A stretch of DNA of 64,000 bases from Amblyomma americanum (Eukaryota > Arthropoda > Arachnida > Ixodida > Ixodidae), in assembly GCF_052857255.1 (NCBI RefSeq), contig NC_135500.1, positions 104,350,048-104,414,047 of the forward strand, written 5' to 3'. The position numbers and the translations under genes are program-made. Below, piece by piece: positions 23,413-34,275 of the stretch. Under the pieces are notes generated by a model that was given only the letters and a program-made list of their open reading frames with translations, made no database searches and was not told the origin of the DNA. Numbering within the stretch: the stretch's first letter is position 1; every line of letters begins with the position of its first letter.

Positions 23413-23468
23413 ATTCGATATTTGTACAAATTCGATATTTGTATGAATATTTGTATGAACACAAATTA
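23413..23468. repeat. short ATATTTGTA tandem words
   Basis: TTCGATATTTGTACAAA, TTCGATATTTGTATGAA and ATATTTGTATGAA follow each other at the 5' truncation point of the LINE. They may be a target-side microsatellite or a product of insertion. Confidence 0.5.
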
Positions 23469-23479
23469 TTTAAAAAAAT

Positions 23480-24100
23480 AAATTCCCTATGATCACTGGT
23501 TTCGGCGACTGTTGGCTTCCGTCATGTAATTCACGAGAGGGATGATACGGGTTTATTGGTACATCCTGTCGGAAAAGAAACAATAGTGCTCTTTGAAGAC
23601 GGGAGAAATAACGAGACACACCGGCGCCGACTAACCACCAAAATGATCTAGTGGGAAACTGAAGCAAATTTGAAGCAATTTTCACAATAAATGGACGAGG
23701 TTGACACTGGTGAACATTCTCAAGGTTCAGTCACACTACTCATAAATATCCCCGATAGGAGAAGAATGGGCAGCCCTCACCATAGGTCAGTTGGTCGAGC
23801 AAAGGACGTGAAATTCGAATGTCTTGGGTTCAGATCCCACCCGTGAAACTTGGTTCTATTTTTCTGCCTTTTAATCAATTATCTTTAAAAATAATTGCTG
23901 CAATAAGCTCCCAATGAAGAACTGCACAAATTAATAAAAAGAGAAAAACATTGCCTGTACTCTTTGGTTTCGGTGACGGGCCTCCGTCATGATTTCTTTA
24001 AAGAGCCCTTCTTTTCCGTTCCATTGTATTCTCAATACCGCCTTGTCATTCAATAGCCCCCCAGATCACTGTAATCATTAAAGATTTCACGCCTTCTTAG
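23480..24100 (+). mobile_element. tRNA-headed SINE and a headless relative
   Basis: At about 23782-23837 lie TAGGTCAGTTGG (A-box) and GGTTCAGATCC (B-box). The body downstream contains TTTGGTTTCGGTGACGG..CCTCCGTCATGA (about 23962-23994). A second, similar body word GGTTTCGGCGACTGTTGGCT lies upstream (23500-23521) without a head. I read this as one tRNA-headed SINE at 23770-24100 and a separate partial copy at about 23480-23760. Confidence 0.5.
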
Positions 24101-25255
24101 AAGCTTTCCACCCAATCGTCATCACGACTGCCTGCAGGTGCATAGGCCGGTACAACCCTTAGTTGCGGATCTTAGTAAGCTTAATGGCTGTAATGGCCAG
24201 CCGTTCATTAGCACTGCACAATTCTTCGAAGTTGCCAGATATATATTACTAGCGCTTCGACAGCCTAGGGAATACAACATGCCCCACCATCTCACTGGTG
24301 CGAAAAAATTGGTGTTGCATAATAACAGAGAAGGAAAAAAGTTTGTGGGATAGGGCTTCACAAGAAAAAAATCTGGCGGTCCAGCAAAGAAGCTCAATAA
24401 GAAGCATTCAAGCACATGGGAATTTCCGTGCTGCGCCTTCTGGGAAAATACCACCTCACTTATTGTGAAGAAACGCACAAATATTTTTCCCCCTGAATAC
24501 ACACCCTGCAATCTTTTGGCCAATACTATACGTGTTGGTATGTCTGCGACGCGCATTCTGGGATTGTCAGCAGCACCGCTGTCTTAAAAACGCGTGTGTG
24601 GGTCGTCGCAATGCGGCGCAGACTTCCCAGCTCTAAATTGTTTAGATGTAACGTATTGCAACGTGCACTTCTGCTTCGCCACCCTTGACAACAGCCTTCT
24701 CTACAGAAACACTGAAGAGTTTTCCAAGCTCCAATTTGCGTCAAGTAGAGAAAGACTCAACGAATTTAGTTTTGTCGTGCTGGACAGGAGCAGTGTAAAA
24801 GATTTAAGGTAGGTTACGCCAGGAAGAAAAAAAGGCGATGCTGCTTGGAAGCGCGAGAAACCAAGTCTGCCTATAAACTCAAAATTTGCTGCACTATCAG
24901 CAAGAATTTAAAAGGGAACCATACAAGCAAGCCACCGAAAGCAAAATAAGAACCTCTTAGCAAGGAGAAGCTCAATACTAGTGGAGGGTAATTTCACTTC
25001 AAAATCGCGAATACTCTTCTTCAGAAGTAGTTATATATTTCATATATAGAGATATTTCATTTAGTTTTAAGTTTAGCAACGTCTTGTCCTCGTCTTTGTT
25101 CGTCCCGTCCTTATTGTAAGTTTTCGTTAAGAGTGTTTACTAACCTCGTTTTCATTTCCTCTCCAGGAGCTAATATGTTGGTAATTCTGTAGCGATAACT
25201 ACACTATGCAACCTCTTCGACCCTTCAGAGTGGCACCAATTGAGTTCAGTGGCGG
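24101..25255. other. no recognisable feature
   Basis: Intronic sequence of the receptor gene. ORFs such as 24122-24556 minus have no recognisable motif. Confidence 0.4.
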
Positions 25256-25260
25256 CGCCA

Positions 25261-25331
25261 TTGATCACGTGGGTTGATCACGTGGTGTGACCGTTGATCA
25301 CGTGGTTGGTCACGTAGGTTGGTCACGTTGG
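25261..25331. repeat. 13-bp minisatellite with E-boxes
   Basis: About five imperfect units of GATCACGTGGGTT / GGTCACGTAGGTT. Three units contain the perfect E-box CACGTG. It is followed by a GCAGCAG-rich stretch. Confidence 0.8.
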
Positions 25332-25499
25332 GCGGCGCAGCAGCTGCTCAGCAACAGCGGCGCAGCAGCAATAGCAGAGGCTAACAAAAGCTGTTGACCG
25401 TAAATGAGGCCAGCAGAGCTTTGAGATGAAAAATAATACTTGTAGGATTTATGGCGGAAAGCAGCATAGTGCGTCAGGAAACAAACGTGAGTTATAGAC

Positions 25500-25705
25500 G
25501 TTTCAATGCAGGTTAAGAAGAAGAAAGGGGAATGGAAAAGACATGTAAAGTGAAAGGAAGGTAACGGATCGGCGTAAAGGGCAACGAATTGGATAGTAAA
25601 AAAAGAGCAGCGTAAGTTGGCCGCAGCTGGCAGATGAGAGGTCAGTTGGAGGGGTATGGGCGAGGCCTTTGCCCTGTAGAGGATATCGTTAGGCTGCTGT
25701 TGATA
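25500..25705 (+). mobile_element. RTE LINE 3' fragment
   Basis: The text GGCCGCAGCTGGCAGATGAG and ATGGGCGAGGCCTTTGCCCT, ending in a degraded GGCTGCTGTTGATAA, matches the 3' ends of the RTE copies near 5100 and 18500. It is short and decayed. Confidence 0.65.
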
Positions 25706-25709
25706 AAAA

Positions 25710-26835
25710 TGTTTAATATCAAATACTACCAGGTTCAGTAAGCAGCGCTGACCTGTCCTTATCTAGCTCTTCTTAGCACGAACTGCTTTGCCCCAAGTGT
25801 AACCACTACCATGGTCAGTTGCTCCATAGCAGCCGAGGACTGAATATACATTGGTGTTTTATGGGTGTCTTAACAGAGGACGTGGTGGCCAACTATTAAC
25901 TTAGGGAGACCAACTATTGGTCTGTTGAGCGGATGCTTTGTCGCGTATATTCACCTGAGTTTGGCCACACGCTAGGCCTAGTTATTAAGTTCCACTAACG
26001 CTAAAATTGCTCAGTTTTACGTAGGAGACAACTACAGTCGCTCAAATCGAAACGATTTTAGGAACTTCGGAGTACATTTCAAAAAGCTCCAGATATGTTA
26101 CAGAGATTTTGAAATATAAACAATTAAAAATTACAGCACCACACCCACACTCGGCTGAAAAAGAGTGCACAGATGAAAACGCAGTCACAGAGTTATAATC
26201 GCAGCGATGTACGTACATACGAGTTCTATACTTTAAGCTATAGGCTTCTATAATTAAGCTTCGTTAGGAGCTTTCATATGAACAAAATACCTGCATGAGC
26301 GATGGTGACCAATGAAGTTTTCAAACCAATTTTACACAACGGTGAAAAAAAGCCCTTAATCTCAGATGTTCGCAGAACTGCTTAAATGTTGAGCAGCCTC
26401 CTTGGTTGCCATCATATAAAGTGTTCATTGTTTTTCTTTAATTTTCGCTTTCCACTGACAGAATGAACGAAATATTCCTTCCTTGCAAACTCAAACAGGT
26501 TTAATGCATAAAATTATTAGGAGGTATGTCCATTTCATACGACCAACTGCCATTTTAAAACACAAAGACCCTGAACCACCACTGAGAGTATAACCGTAAC
26601 ACTGTCATTATTATTTACAATTGTTTAAGGGCCCGGGGTAGGATATTACATAAAATTAGAAGGAATAAGGTATGTTTGTGCTGATTTTCATGCATTAAAA
26701 CCTTAGAAAAAGGATGCATGGTAAAGTTGCACGTTTTTTATGGGACCATGTGCTCTAAAAGCACATTGCGAAACAATAAGGAAGAAAAGAAAACCTATGC
26801 GGCTCATGTTCGCACGCGTTTCCACATGTTCCAAA
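25710..26835. other. no recognisable feature
   Basis: Intronic, AT-rich. Nothing supported. Confidence 0.45.
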
Positions 26836-26841
26836 CAATGG

Positions 26842-26849
26842 TATAAAAG
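26842..26849 (+). promoter_or_regulatory. TATA-box-like word
   Basis: TATAAAAG lies 90 bases upstream of the ATG at 26932, which opens a 74-codon frame. A single TATA word is weak evidence for a promoter. Confidence 0.2.
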
Positions 26850-26931
26850 CAGAGTTCGCTAAAGCTGGTTATTCCAAAATAAGTGCATTGTATAAAATCA
26901 AGACACATGAACAGTTCAGAAACAAGCAAAG

Positions 26932-27156
26932 ATGTTCGTTGTAGAATACGAAACGTTTTCTTGTTTAGTTGTACTAAACGTTTCCGCCGTTTTCATGATA
27001 AAGTGCGGCCATTACGCCCGCAGGAGCAGTGCCTTCAGCAATAGTTTGTCTGTAATAAAGGCATTGATCACTGAGGAGTACGTGAGCAGGAAACACGACA
27101 AGTCGTCAATCAGGCTCGGTTTCAACACAGCCTTCTTACTTTTCATAATCTGTTAA
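26932..27156 (+). CDS. weak candidate small ORF
   Basis: A 74-residue frame starts AAG-ATG-TTC, with a hydrophobic stretch (SCLVVLNVSAVFMIKC) near the N-terminus and another at the C-terminus (FNTAFLLFIIC). A TATA-like word lies upstream. It resembles no family I know. The early acidic residues are atypical for a signal peptide. It lies antisense within the receptor's last intron. Confidence 0.2.
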   Translation: MFVVEYETFSCLVVLNVSAVFMIKCGHYARRSSAFSNSLSVIKALITEEYVSRKHDKSSIRLGFNTAFLLFIIC

Positions 27157-27429
27157 TTTGCTCTAAAGCCGACTTTTCACAGAATGCACATAATAGTTTA
27201 AAGGCCTCTCACACAGGAACCCTTCTTCCGTTCTTTACCTAATGTGTGAATAACATCTGTCGATCTGACAGGACACTTCCGTCTGTTGGATTTTCTGGAG
27301 TGAAACACTGAGCTGCACTAGTCGCTTCACTAAACAATCAGCCGCTCTTGAAGAGTAATTTGCATTCATCGCTGACGCACAAAACACGCTCTAGTGTTGT
27401 AGTGCACAGTGTCTCCGGTATTTGTTTTT

Positions 27430-28636
27430 ACAAAGCTCCTCTTTCTCCTCAGGGGAAAGTTCTAGGGCGCATCAGTGCGATCGATGCTCGAACTGTACCG
27501 TTCAGTATTCATGGGATACTTGTGGTACAGCTGTCCCGTATTCTGTAGCATCAAATGACAAGCGTCCAAACTTTTCAAAGTGTGATGGCGCAAGCTCTCT
27601 GTGTCTGCCTTGGACTGCATAGATGTGCGTCTGCAGCAGTAGCTATTGTCATAACCCGGTAACTTCTAGTTACTACATATATTGCTGTTGACACCATGAG
27701 AGCGCATATTCGGCGCCTCACACGGGTTCCCTGTCATCATCTGGCGACTCTACGTATAATTAGGCCACGTACCGCAATTAGTCAGTCATCGCTGCTTATC
27801 GGCATATCTTCCATCTCAATTCACGCCTGCCTCAAGGCCGTGCTCGCCTTTATGGGGTCTACATGAACGTTCCTTTTCCTGAAATTACGAGGATAGCTGA
27901 CATGTCATTGGTCGCTCTCAAACAGATCAGTTTGGAACATCTGCATTTCAACCACCGCCATCGCATGCATGTCTACGCAGATGGCTTATTTAACTCAATC
28001 AGTTCAGCGGGGTCTGTAATGATCCCGGCGAGATCCATCTTGACCAAGATGAAAATAATCTGCCACTCTTCCTCAACTCATGCTGAATTGGCTGCCCTTC
28101 GGACTGCAGTCAATTTCATCATACAAGAACCTCGACATGAATGTCAGATTACACTGATTCTAAATCAGCCCCTCAAGGCTTCCAAGCTGCTCTACGCCGC
28201 GGGTCGAAAGAATAACTCATTGCAGAGATTCGCGAGGTGTACCACTGAGCCTTATCCAAAGGACATGATATCTTTGTCCAATGGCTGCTAGAACACTGCT
28301 GTGTGAAAGAAAACCATCACGCGGACGACGCTGCCCGATCTGTCTACAGTGAAGGACTCCGTCATTATTCCTGTATCAAGACGTGACTCAGCCCGCGGGC
28401 ATTGCAGGCCGGCGCTGGAGCTCACACTTTATGCGTAGAACTCGGATCAGGATTTCAACCCTCGTCTTACGCCACTGGCGCTTGGGCTGCACTTTGATAT
28501 TCCCCCATAATATACCGCATCGCGAAGCAAGCTTGCTGTGCCGTCTATGGCTGTGTAGCTTTTACAAAGCAATGCACACTCGGGATTGCGATGTCCGATA
28601 GCTCTGCTTGTGAAAGGAGGCTGCGAGGAAATAATC
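27430..28636 (+). mobile_element. I-like LINE 3' half, left part (RT end and RNase H)
   Basis: Plus strand. The end of RT is degraded (FWGASVRSMLELYRSVFMGY, about 27460-27520). It is followed by a connector and an RNase H domain in the frame from 27863: HVYADGLFNSISSAG with the first catalytic Asp, and STHAELAALRTAVNFI with the catalytic Glu (about 28070-28120). The sequence is cut at 28636 by a gypsy element. It resumes at 42933, where the frame EEII|IHPLCES is continuous once the AATC duplication is removed. Confidence 0.8.
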
Positions 28637-28841
28637 TGTAATAAGGAACGTCTTGCAAAGCACAGCGTCGCGAACAACCAGCGGTACAGTCCAAGCACAG
28701 ACCAGAGGCAGCGTTCAGTCCAGAGCACGCACGAGGGACGGAGCGTTGGGCGCTCGAGCTTCGGAGCGTTCGGCTCTTCTCGCCGTCTTCTTCGTTAAGC
28801 TCCAGCCTCTGAAGATTTCAAAGCCGAAGGGCAATCTTACA
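28637..28841 (-). repeat. gypsy 3' LTR
   Basis: Starts TGTAATAAGGAACGTC and ends TTACA in plus orientation. It matches the LTR at 42724-42928 along its whole 205-bp length with scattered substitutions. Confidence 0.88.
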
Positions 28842-28899
28842 ATTCCCCCGGGCGAAAGGGCGCCATCCTGGCGGCCTCGGGCGATGTGACGACGGCAGG

Positions 28900-29940
28900 T
28901 TCGTAGTATGGTTTCAGGCGGGTCGTGTGGACAATGGCGCGGCCTCGGCAACGATGATCAGGGGATGGCGTAAAATATTCGATAAGGTAATTGACGGGGG
29001 AAGTCTGCTGAAGAATACGGTAGTGTCCCTGGTACTTGCTAACAAGTTTGGAGGAAAGGCAGGGACCTGAGGAGGGTACCCATAGCCAGACCAAAGAGTC
29101 AGGAAGGTAAGCGGGAGGAAGTTCAGGGGGATCATGGGTGCTTTTCTGCTGCTGCTGCTGGGCGTGAGAAGTGAAGGACCGGGTAAGCTATCGGCATTCT
29201 TCAGCATAAGTTGCGGCTTGTGAAAGAGTTGTAAATTTGGAAGCATCAGGGTGGTAAGGTAGAATGGTGTCCATTGTGCAAGAAGACTCACGGCCGTACA
29301 GGAGAAAGTACGGAGAGAATCCAGTGGTGACTTGAGCAGCGGAATTATAAGCGTATGTGACAAAAGGGAGAACGCGGTTCCAGTTACAATGGTTGGGAGC
29401 AACATAAATGGCCAGCATGTCGCCGAGGATGCGGGTAAAACGGTCAACCGTGCCATTTTTCTGGAGCTGGTAGGCGGAGCTGATGCGGTGAATGACGCTA
29501 CGTTCCTGAAGGAGAGCTTCTACAACTTCAGAGAGGAAGGCCGGACTATTAACACTGAGCCGCTCTTTGGGCGCACCATGGCGATGAATGATGTGTTGGA
29601 GAAAGAAGGGTGCAATGTCGTGTGCTGTAGCGGATGGTAAAGGCGACGTTTCAGCGTAGTGTGTACGGCGGTTGATGGCAACGATGATGCAGCGGTTCTC
29701 GGATGACGTGCTATGAAGAGGGCCGCAGACGGCAAAGCCAACACGCTCGAAGAGTTGCGCTTGGCAAGGCAGTGGCTGCATAGGAGCGGCCTGTCGGAGA
29801 GGTGGATGTTTTCGTCGCTGACATGCGGTGCAGGACTGAACGAACTGGCGGACATAATGGGTCATCCAACGCCAGTAGTACCGCTGTCGTACACGGGTGA
29901 AGATCTTCAAGAATCCGGCATGAGTACACTGGGGATCATC
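28900..29940 (-). pseudogene. gypsy integrase, catalytic residues lost
   Basis: The main frame is 29910-29188. It begins after the HHCC finger start (CTACQRRK is the CC half), then the core: [40 protein letters not shown], and [21 protein letters not shown] related integrase of this group would have Asp in the first block, Asp in the LSD block and Glu in the NG..ER block. Here those positions read Ala, Val and Asp. The C-terminal part shifts frame (29456-28914) and ends in a chromo-like or GPF/Y-like region I cannot define. It is non-functional. Confidence 0.75.
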
Positions 29941-30309
29941 GTGGTAGACAGAGCAAATGAAGGAGCGCAGATGTGTCGGAATGACTAGAGGCCACTTGCG
30001 ACCATCCGGGAAGTAGTTGCGGCGGTAAATCTCGTCTCGGATGGCGAAATGGTGGAACTGACGACGGAGAGCACGGGAAGGAGGTCGAGAAGATTGGTTA
30101 GATAAGACATCTAAGAGGCAAGTGAATCATGGGCGTTTGCGTTGCTCGGAAGCCATATCAGCGGACTCAAATGTCAAAAAGGCAGTGCCGGTATACAAGG
30201 CACTGCCTCAGATGGTACAGGGGAACGTGAGAGGTCATCAGCATCAGCATTTTTGCGGCCGGAACGATAGATAACGCGAATGTCGTACTCTTGGAGTCGC
30301 AGAGCCTAG

Positions 30310-30870
30310 CGAGCCAGTCAACCAGAGGTTTCTTTCAAAGAGGACAACCAGCAGAGGGCGTGGTGATGGGTGACAACGTCAAAAGGACGCCCGTACATGT
30401 AGGGGCGAAATTTGACGATCGCCCAAAGGATGGCTAAACACTCCTTCTTGGTGACAGAATAGTTGGCTTCAACTTTTGTGAGTGTCCGGCTAGCGTAAGC
30501 GACAACGTATTCGGCAAAATCTTGCTTGCGCTGAGCGAGTACTGCACTGAGGCCGACGCCGCTGGCATCGGTGCGGAGTTCCGTCGGAGAACGAGGGTCG
30601 AAGTGACGCAGAATTGGTGGAGTGGTCAGGAGGCGACGGAGTGTCGCAAACGCTTCATCACATGCTGGCGACCAGGCCGAGAAATAGTGGCTGCAAAGGA
30701 ACTTGGTAAAAGGGTCGATGATAGTGGCGAAATTGCGGACAAAGCGGCGGAAGTAGGAGCAGAGGCCGACGAGGCGGCGGAGGTCTTTTATAGAAGTGGG
30801 CTTCGGAAATTCGCAACAACTCGCAACTTGGCCGGGTCCGGGAGAACGCCATCCTTCCACACATGTCCGA
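30310..30870 (-). pseudogene. gypsy RT thumb and RNase H
   Basis: The frame 30860-30318 carries [10 protein letters not shown], then the connection segment [20 protein letters not shown]. RNase H follows: [20 protein letters not shown] with catalytic Asp, [19 protein letters not shown] with Glu, and [11 protein letters not shown] where the usual VTDHHAL has Asp changed to His. A CDS-like stretch of about 180 residues remains open, but the Asp to His change and upstream frameshifts mark decay. Confidence 0.75.
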
Positions 30871-31541
30871 GAATAGTGAGCTCCCGAACTCAGAAGGGTC
30901 TCTTTCTCAAATTGAGTCGGAGGCCAGCGTCGGCCAGGCAGCGAAGAACAGTCTCAAGACGCTGGAGGTGAGACGAAAAGTCCAGGGAAAAGATCACAAC
31001 GTCGTCTAGATAACAAAGGCATGTGTGCCATTTGACCCCTCGGAGTATGTTGTCAATTATGCGATTGAATGTGGCGGTGCATTGCAGAGGGCGAAGGGCA
31101 TGACATTACGATCATAGAGCCCGTCGAGTGTGACGAATGCAGTTTTTGGGCGATCGGCCTCGGCCATCGGCACCTGCCAGTAACCGGAGCGCAAGTGCAA
31201 TGAAGAAAAGACTCAGAGCCCTGCAGGCAGTCGAGGGCATCGTCGATACGGGGGAGAGGGTAAACGTCATTGTCAGTAATCTTGTTCAGACGACGGTAGT
31301 CCACGCAGAAACGGATAGAACCGTCTTTTTTCTTGACCAGGACCACTGGCGATGCCCACGGGCTGTGCGACAGCTGTATCACGTGGCGCTTGAGCATGTC
31401 GGTCACCTGCTCGTTAATGATGCCGCGCTCAGCGGCTGACACGCGGTACGGACGTTGGCGCAAAAAGGCATGGGTTCCAGTGTCAATACAGTGGGTAACG
31501 GTGGTGGCGCGGCCCAGTGAAGATTGCTGGTAGTCAAACAA
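30870..31541 (-). pseudogene. gypsy reverse transcriptase
   Basis: From 31541: [40 protein letters not shown] and [20 protein letters not shown], the classic gypsy RT N-terminal blocks, then a frameshift after DCLQGSESF. The catalytic box reads CYLDDVVIFS (about 31025-30995) in another frame, with both Asp intact. It is frameshifted, hence inactive. Confidence 0.8.
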
Positions 31542-31990
31542 AGCTTGAAAACGCTGCAGAACCGCGACAAGCTGGTCTCGTTGGGTAGACGTCAGGGCGG
31601 CGTCGACAGGACGGTGAAAATACCGACAGAAGGCTGATTGGTGATGGGAACAGGCGTAATAGCGCTGACGTGAAGGCCGGCCGTGCTATCGACGAGGGCG
31701 TATGCTGAGGCGGGATCGAGAAAGGCAACACTACAAAGCGATTGGCCACGAAGTAAAGTGCTAGGGCAGGAGAACGGGTTTGCCACATCAATAGCGCTGG
31801 AGCGACGAACAATTGTCAGCACGGCATGAGGCAGAAAAACTGAGTTCTGGTCAGCGCATCGTAAAGAGGGGGTACAAGTGATAGTTGCATTTGAGAGAGC
31901 AGCACAAGAAAGAGGCACCAGCGCTGAAGAGAAAAGCGAAACTTCTGTGTACTCTGAGACGACCACAGCATCCCCAGGATTCTGGACCAT
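31542..31990 (-). pseudogene. gypsy protease-RT linker
   Basis: The minus-strand frame carries SEYTEVSLFSSALVPLSCAA and NPFSCPSTLLRGQSLC, which resemble the spacer between protease and RT in this tick gypsy group. At about 31975-31990 the resemblance stops and the 9-kb foreign segment begins. Confidence 0.55.
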
Positions 31991-33934
31991 GCGCCTCGAA
32001 AAACCGGTCGCGCCATCTCGCGACAGCCGGCGGCGCGGCGGCGCGTAACTCAATGGCGACGAAAAATAAAAATTGATATTTCGTCGCGCATAACAGTTAG
32101 AAATTAGCTCTCTCGCCTAGATGTTAAATGCATCTTAAAGTTTCATTTAGTCGAGTTTCATCGATGTAGCTTACATATTGCGTTTGCCATGAGCAATGAT
32201 CTATGACAGCATGGAGCCTATGGCGAGGTCCTGAAAAATACCCCACTTGACTTCAATTTATCGCTCACTACAGCCCTATTTTAAAATATATCGACGAGCT
32301 CTAGCAGGTTCACGTAGGGTAATGTCCTACCTTTAAGGAAGTATAAGGTATTTTACATTTCAATGGCGTAAAAGTCTTCCTGCTTTATTTCATTATTGAT
32401 CATGCATCATCAGCTTTTTCATGAAACGTGTGGCGCCCTCTCTCGGTGCGTTGGAAAGGCACACGTCCCTGCTCGCGGCCGGGCTCGAGTAGCGGAGGCG
32501 GCTCGATTCCGGCCGTGCCCTGCTACAGTGTCCCTGCTTTGGTAGGTTGCTTTGGGAGGTTGAGCCTGCCGTACGAATGCGCAGTTTTATCAAAAGTGCC
32601 CCCATTGGAGGGAGGCTATGGCCATGGGCTGCTACATAAAATGCTACAAGAAAGCGTGTGCCTTCTATGAGGTATATAGAGGAAATTACAAGAAGACTCT
32701 TTTGCTTGACAGGAACATTTTTCATTAAGCGCGTACAGTGACCACACCGGCATAGGTGATAGTGGAATTGCGTACGCAATAACAGTGCAAAGCAATGAAG
32801 CTTCTAGGTACTTTCGTTCAAGCAGTGAAATTTGTAATTCCCGGACGCTCATATTTAGAGCTCACTCACCGATACTTGTATATGGTTCTTGCACTGTGCA
32901 TTCGAAATTGTAAAATTGTGTCTTAATGTCTACATTTCAACACTCATGTTATTAGCCTCAATAGCAGAAAGCTCTTCCAATCTTTTGTCGATGTGGTGCA
33001 AGTGCAGCAAGGATGCGTTGAAGTGAATGTTGCATGTGTTGCACATAAGAGGCGGCAAACCTGGTGTTGCGTTTTATGCCAGTAGGTTATTTGTCCAATG
33101 TAACAATTAGTAGTGTGGTAGTTCACATTTTTGTCTAGGTTGGTAAAGTGCTTCTCACGATTCGATCGTTCGCCGTCGAGAAGGGGTTTACCATTGCTGT
33201 AATCGATGCTAGTTTCGGCAATTCTGTCAAAGATGTTCGTGAAGGATGAACCGCTAACGAAGACTTCATAGAGTGGCATGCTGGGAACTATTCTGAAGAG
33301 TGTGCCATCAGTTCGGCAAGCCAGTAACTACGCCGTTACCCAGAGCAGCAATCAAGAGTCAAACTCTAGTTAAATGTTCTTGATTATAATTTAAATCTGC
33401 TAAGAAATGAACAGAAGTTATTGTCGGATAACACGATGTTTAAAAGTTTACTGGTTTTCTCCAGTACGGTGACTCGGCGCTCCACCCAACCCGTTTGTGC
33501 AATGCGCCGCTAGCGTGATTCATTAGCGACAGGACGCTACATGCTCGCGGCCCTGAATATGCAGTGAATTTACCGTGTTGCGAATATGTGCAACAATACC
33601 CATGAGCACTTTCGCACGAGTGGCGCGAACATATTTTTTTTTTGCATAAGTTCCAACCTACCCTCGTTTTTTTTTTCTGCCGCTCTCCTATCGACTTTTC
33701 GCTATCCTCTCTCTTTGCTTTTAATTCCACCGGTTGCAGTTTCAGTGCTTGAGGGATTAGATAGCAATCGCTGGGCCGGCAGCATTTTTAGCTACTACTT
33801 CTTGGATGTGTGACTCCCGGGGAGTTAGCGCGGCTTTTTAAGCGCACAAACCGCGGGAGTCAGAAGAGGGAGCCGTTTCCACGGAACGATCCAGCGACTT
33901 TTAAATGTGCCATGCATCTCCATGTTCCTGGTGC

Positions 33935-34275
33935 TGGCTCCCTTCCCCTGTCGAGCGGACGGAGAGAATTTCAAGCCGTGGAGAGAAGGGGTTGGGGGGC
34001 GATGAAAGAACAACTTAAACCGCGAAGAAAAGTTCGGGGAACCTGAAATAGCTTCAAGCCATGAAGAAAAGAGCCACCGAGAGCCCGGCGATCCTTCCAT
34101 TGTTATAAACCGGACCCCCCTTCCAACGCGTACACGAGCGCCAGCGCGCTGATGCCGTCATCTAGCACGGACGCCTCACCTAGGCTTGCTGGCGTCTCCT
34201 GCAGTGCGCATGCGCAGACCGGTTTCGGCTTACGCTAAGAGCGCGGACGCTGAGAGCGTACGCCCAGGAAGGGCC
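33935..34275 (-). repeat. inverted-repeat arm, left copy
   Basis: The reverse complement of this stretch matches 38235-38545 with substitutions. Shared blocks include CTTCGCGGTTTAAGTTGT, the GGGGTCCGGTT / AGGGTCCGGTT word and GCGCTCTTA..TA.G. It holds GCGCATGCGC (about 34206) in place of the other copy's CGTATGCCC. It may be a dispersed repeat family. Confidence 0.65.

Noticed and set aside
23770..23850. Possible tRNA gene
   Set aside because: A- and B-box words are present but the stems do not pair and a SINE body follows, so it is a tRNA-derived repeat.
30522..30971. 149-residue plus-strand ORF
   Set aside because: It is the antisense shadow of gypsy RT/RNase H coding on the minus strand.
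32944..33279. 111-residue minus ORF and an overlapping C..C...H..H-like phrase
   Set aside because: The zinc-finger-like words lie in a different, short frame with a stop just upstream. No family recognised.
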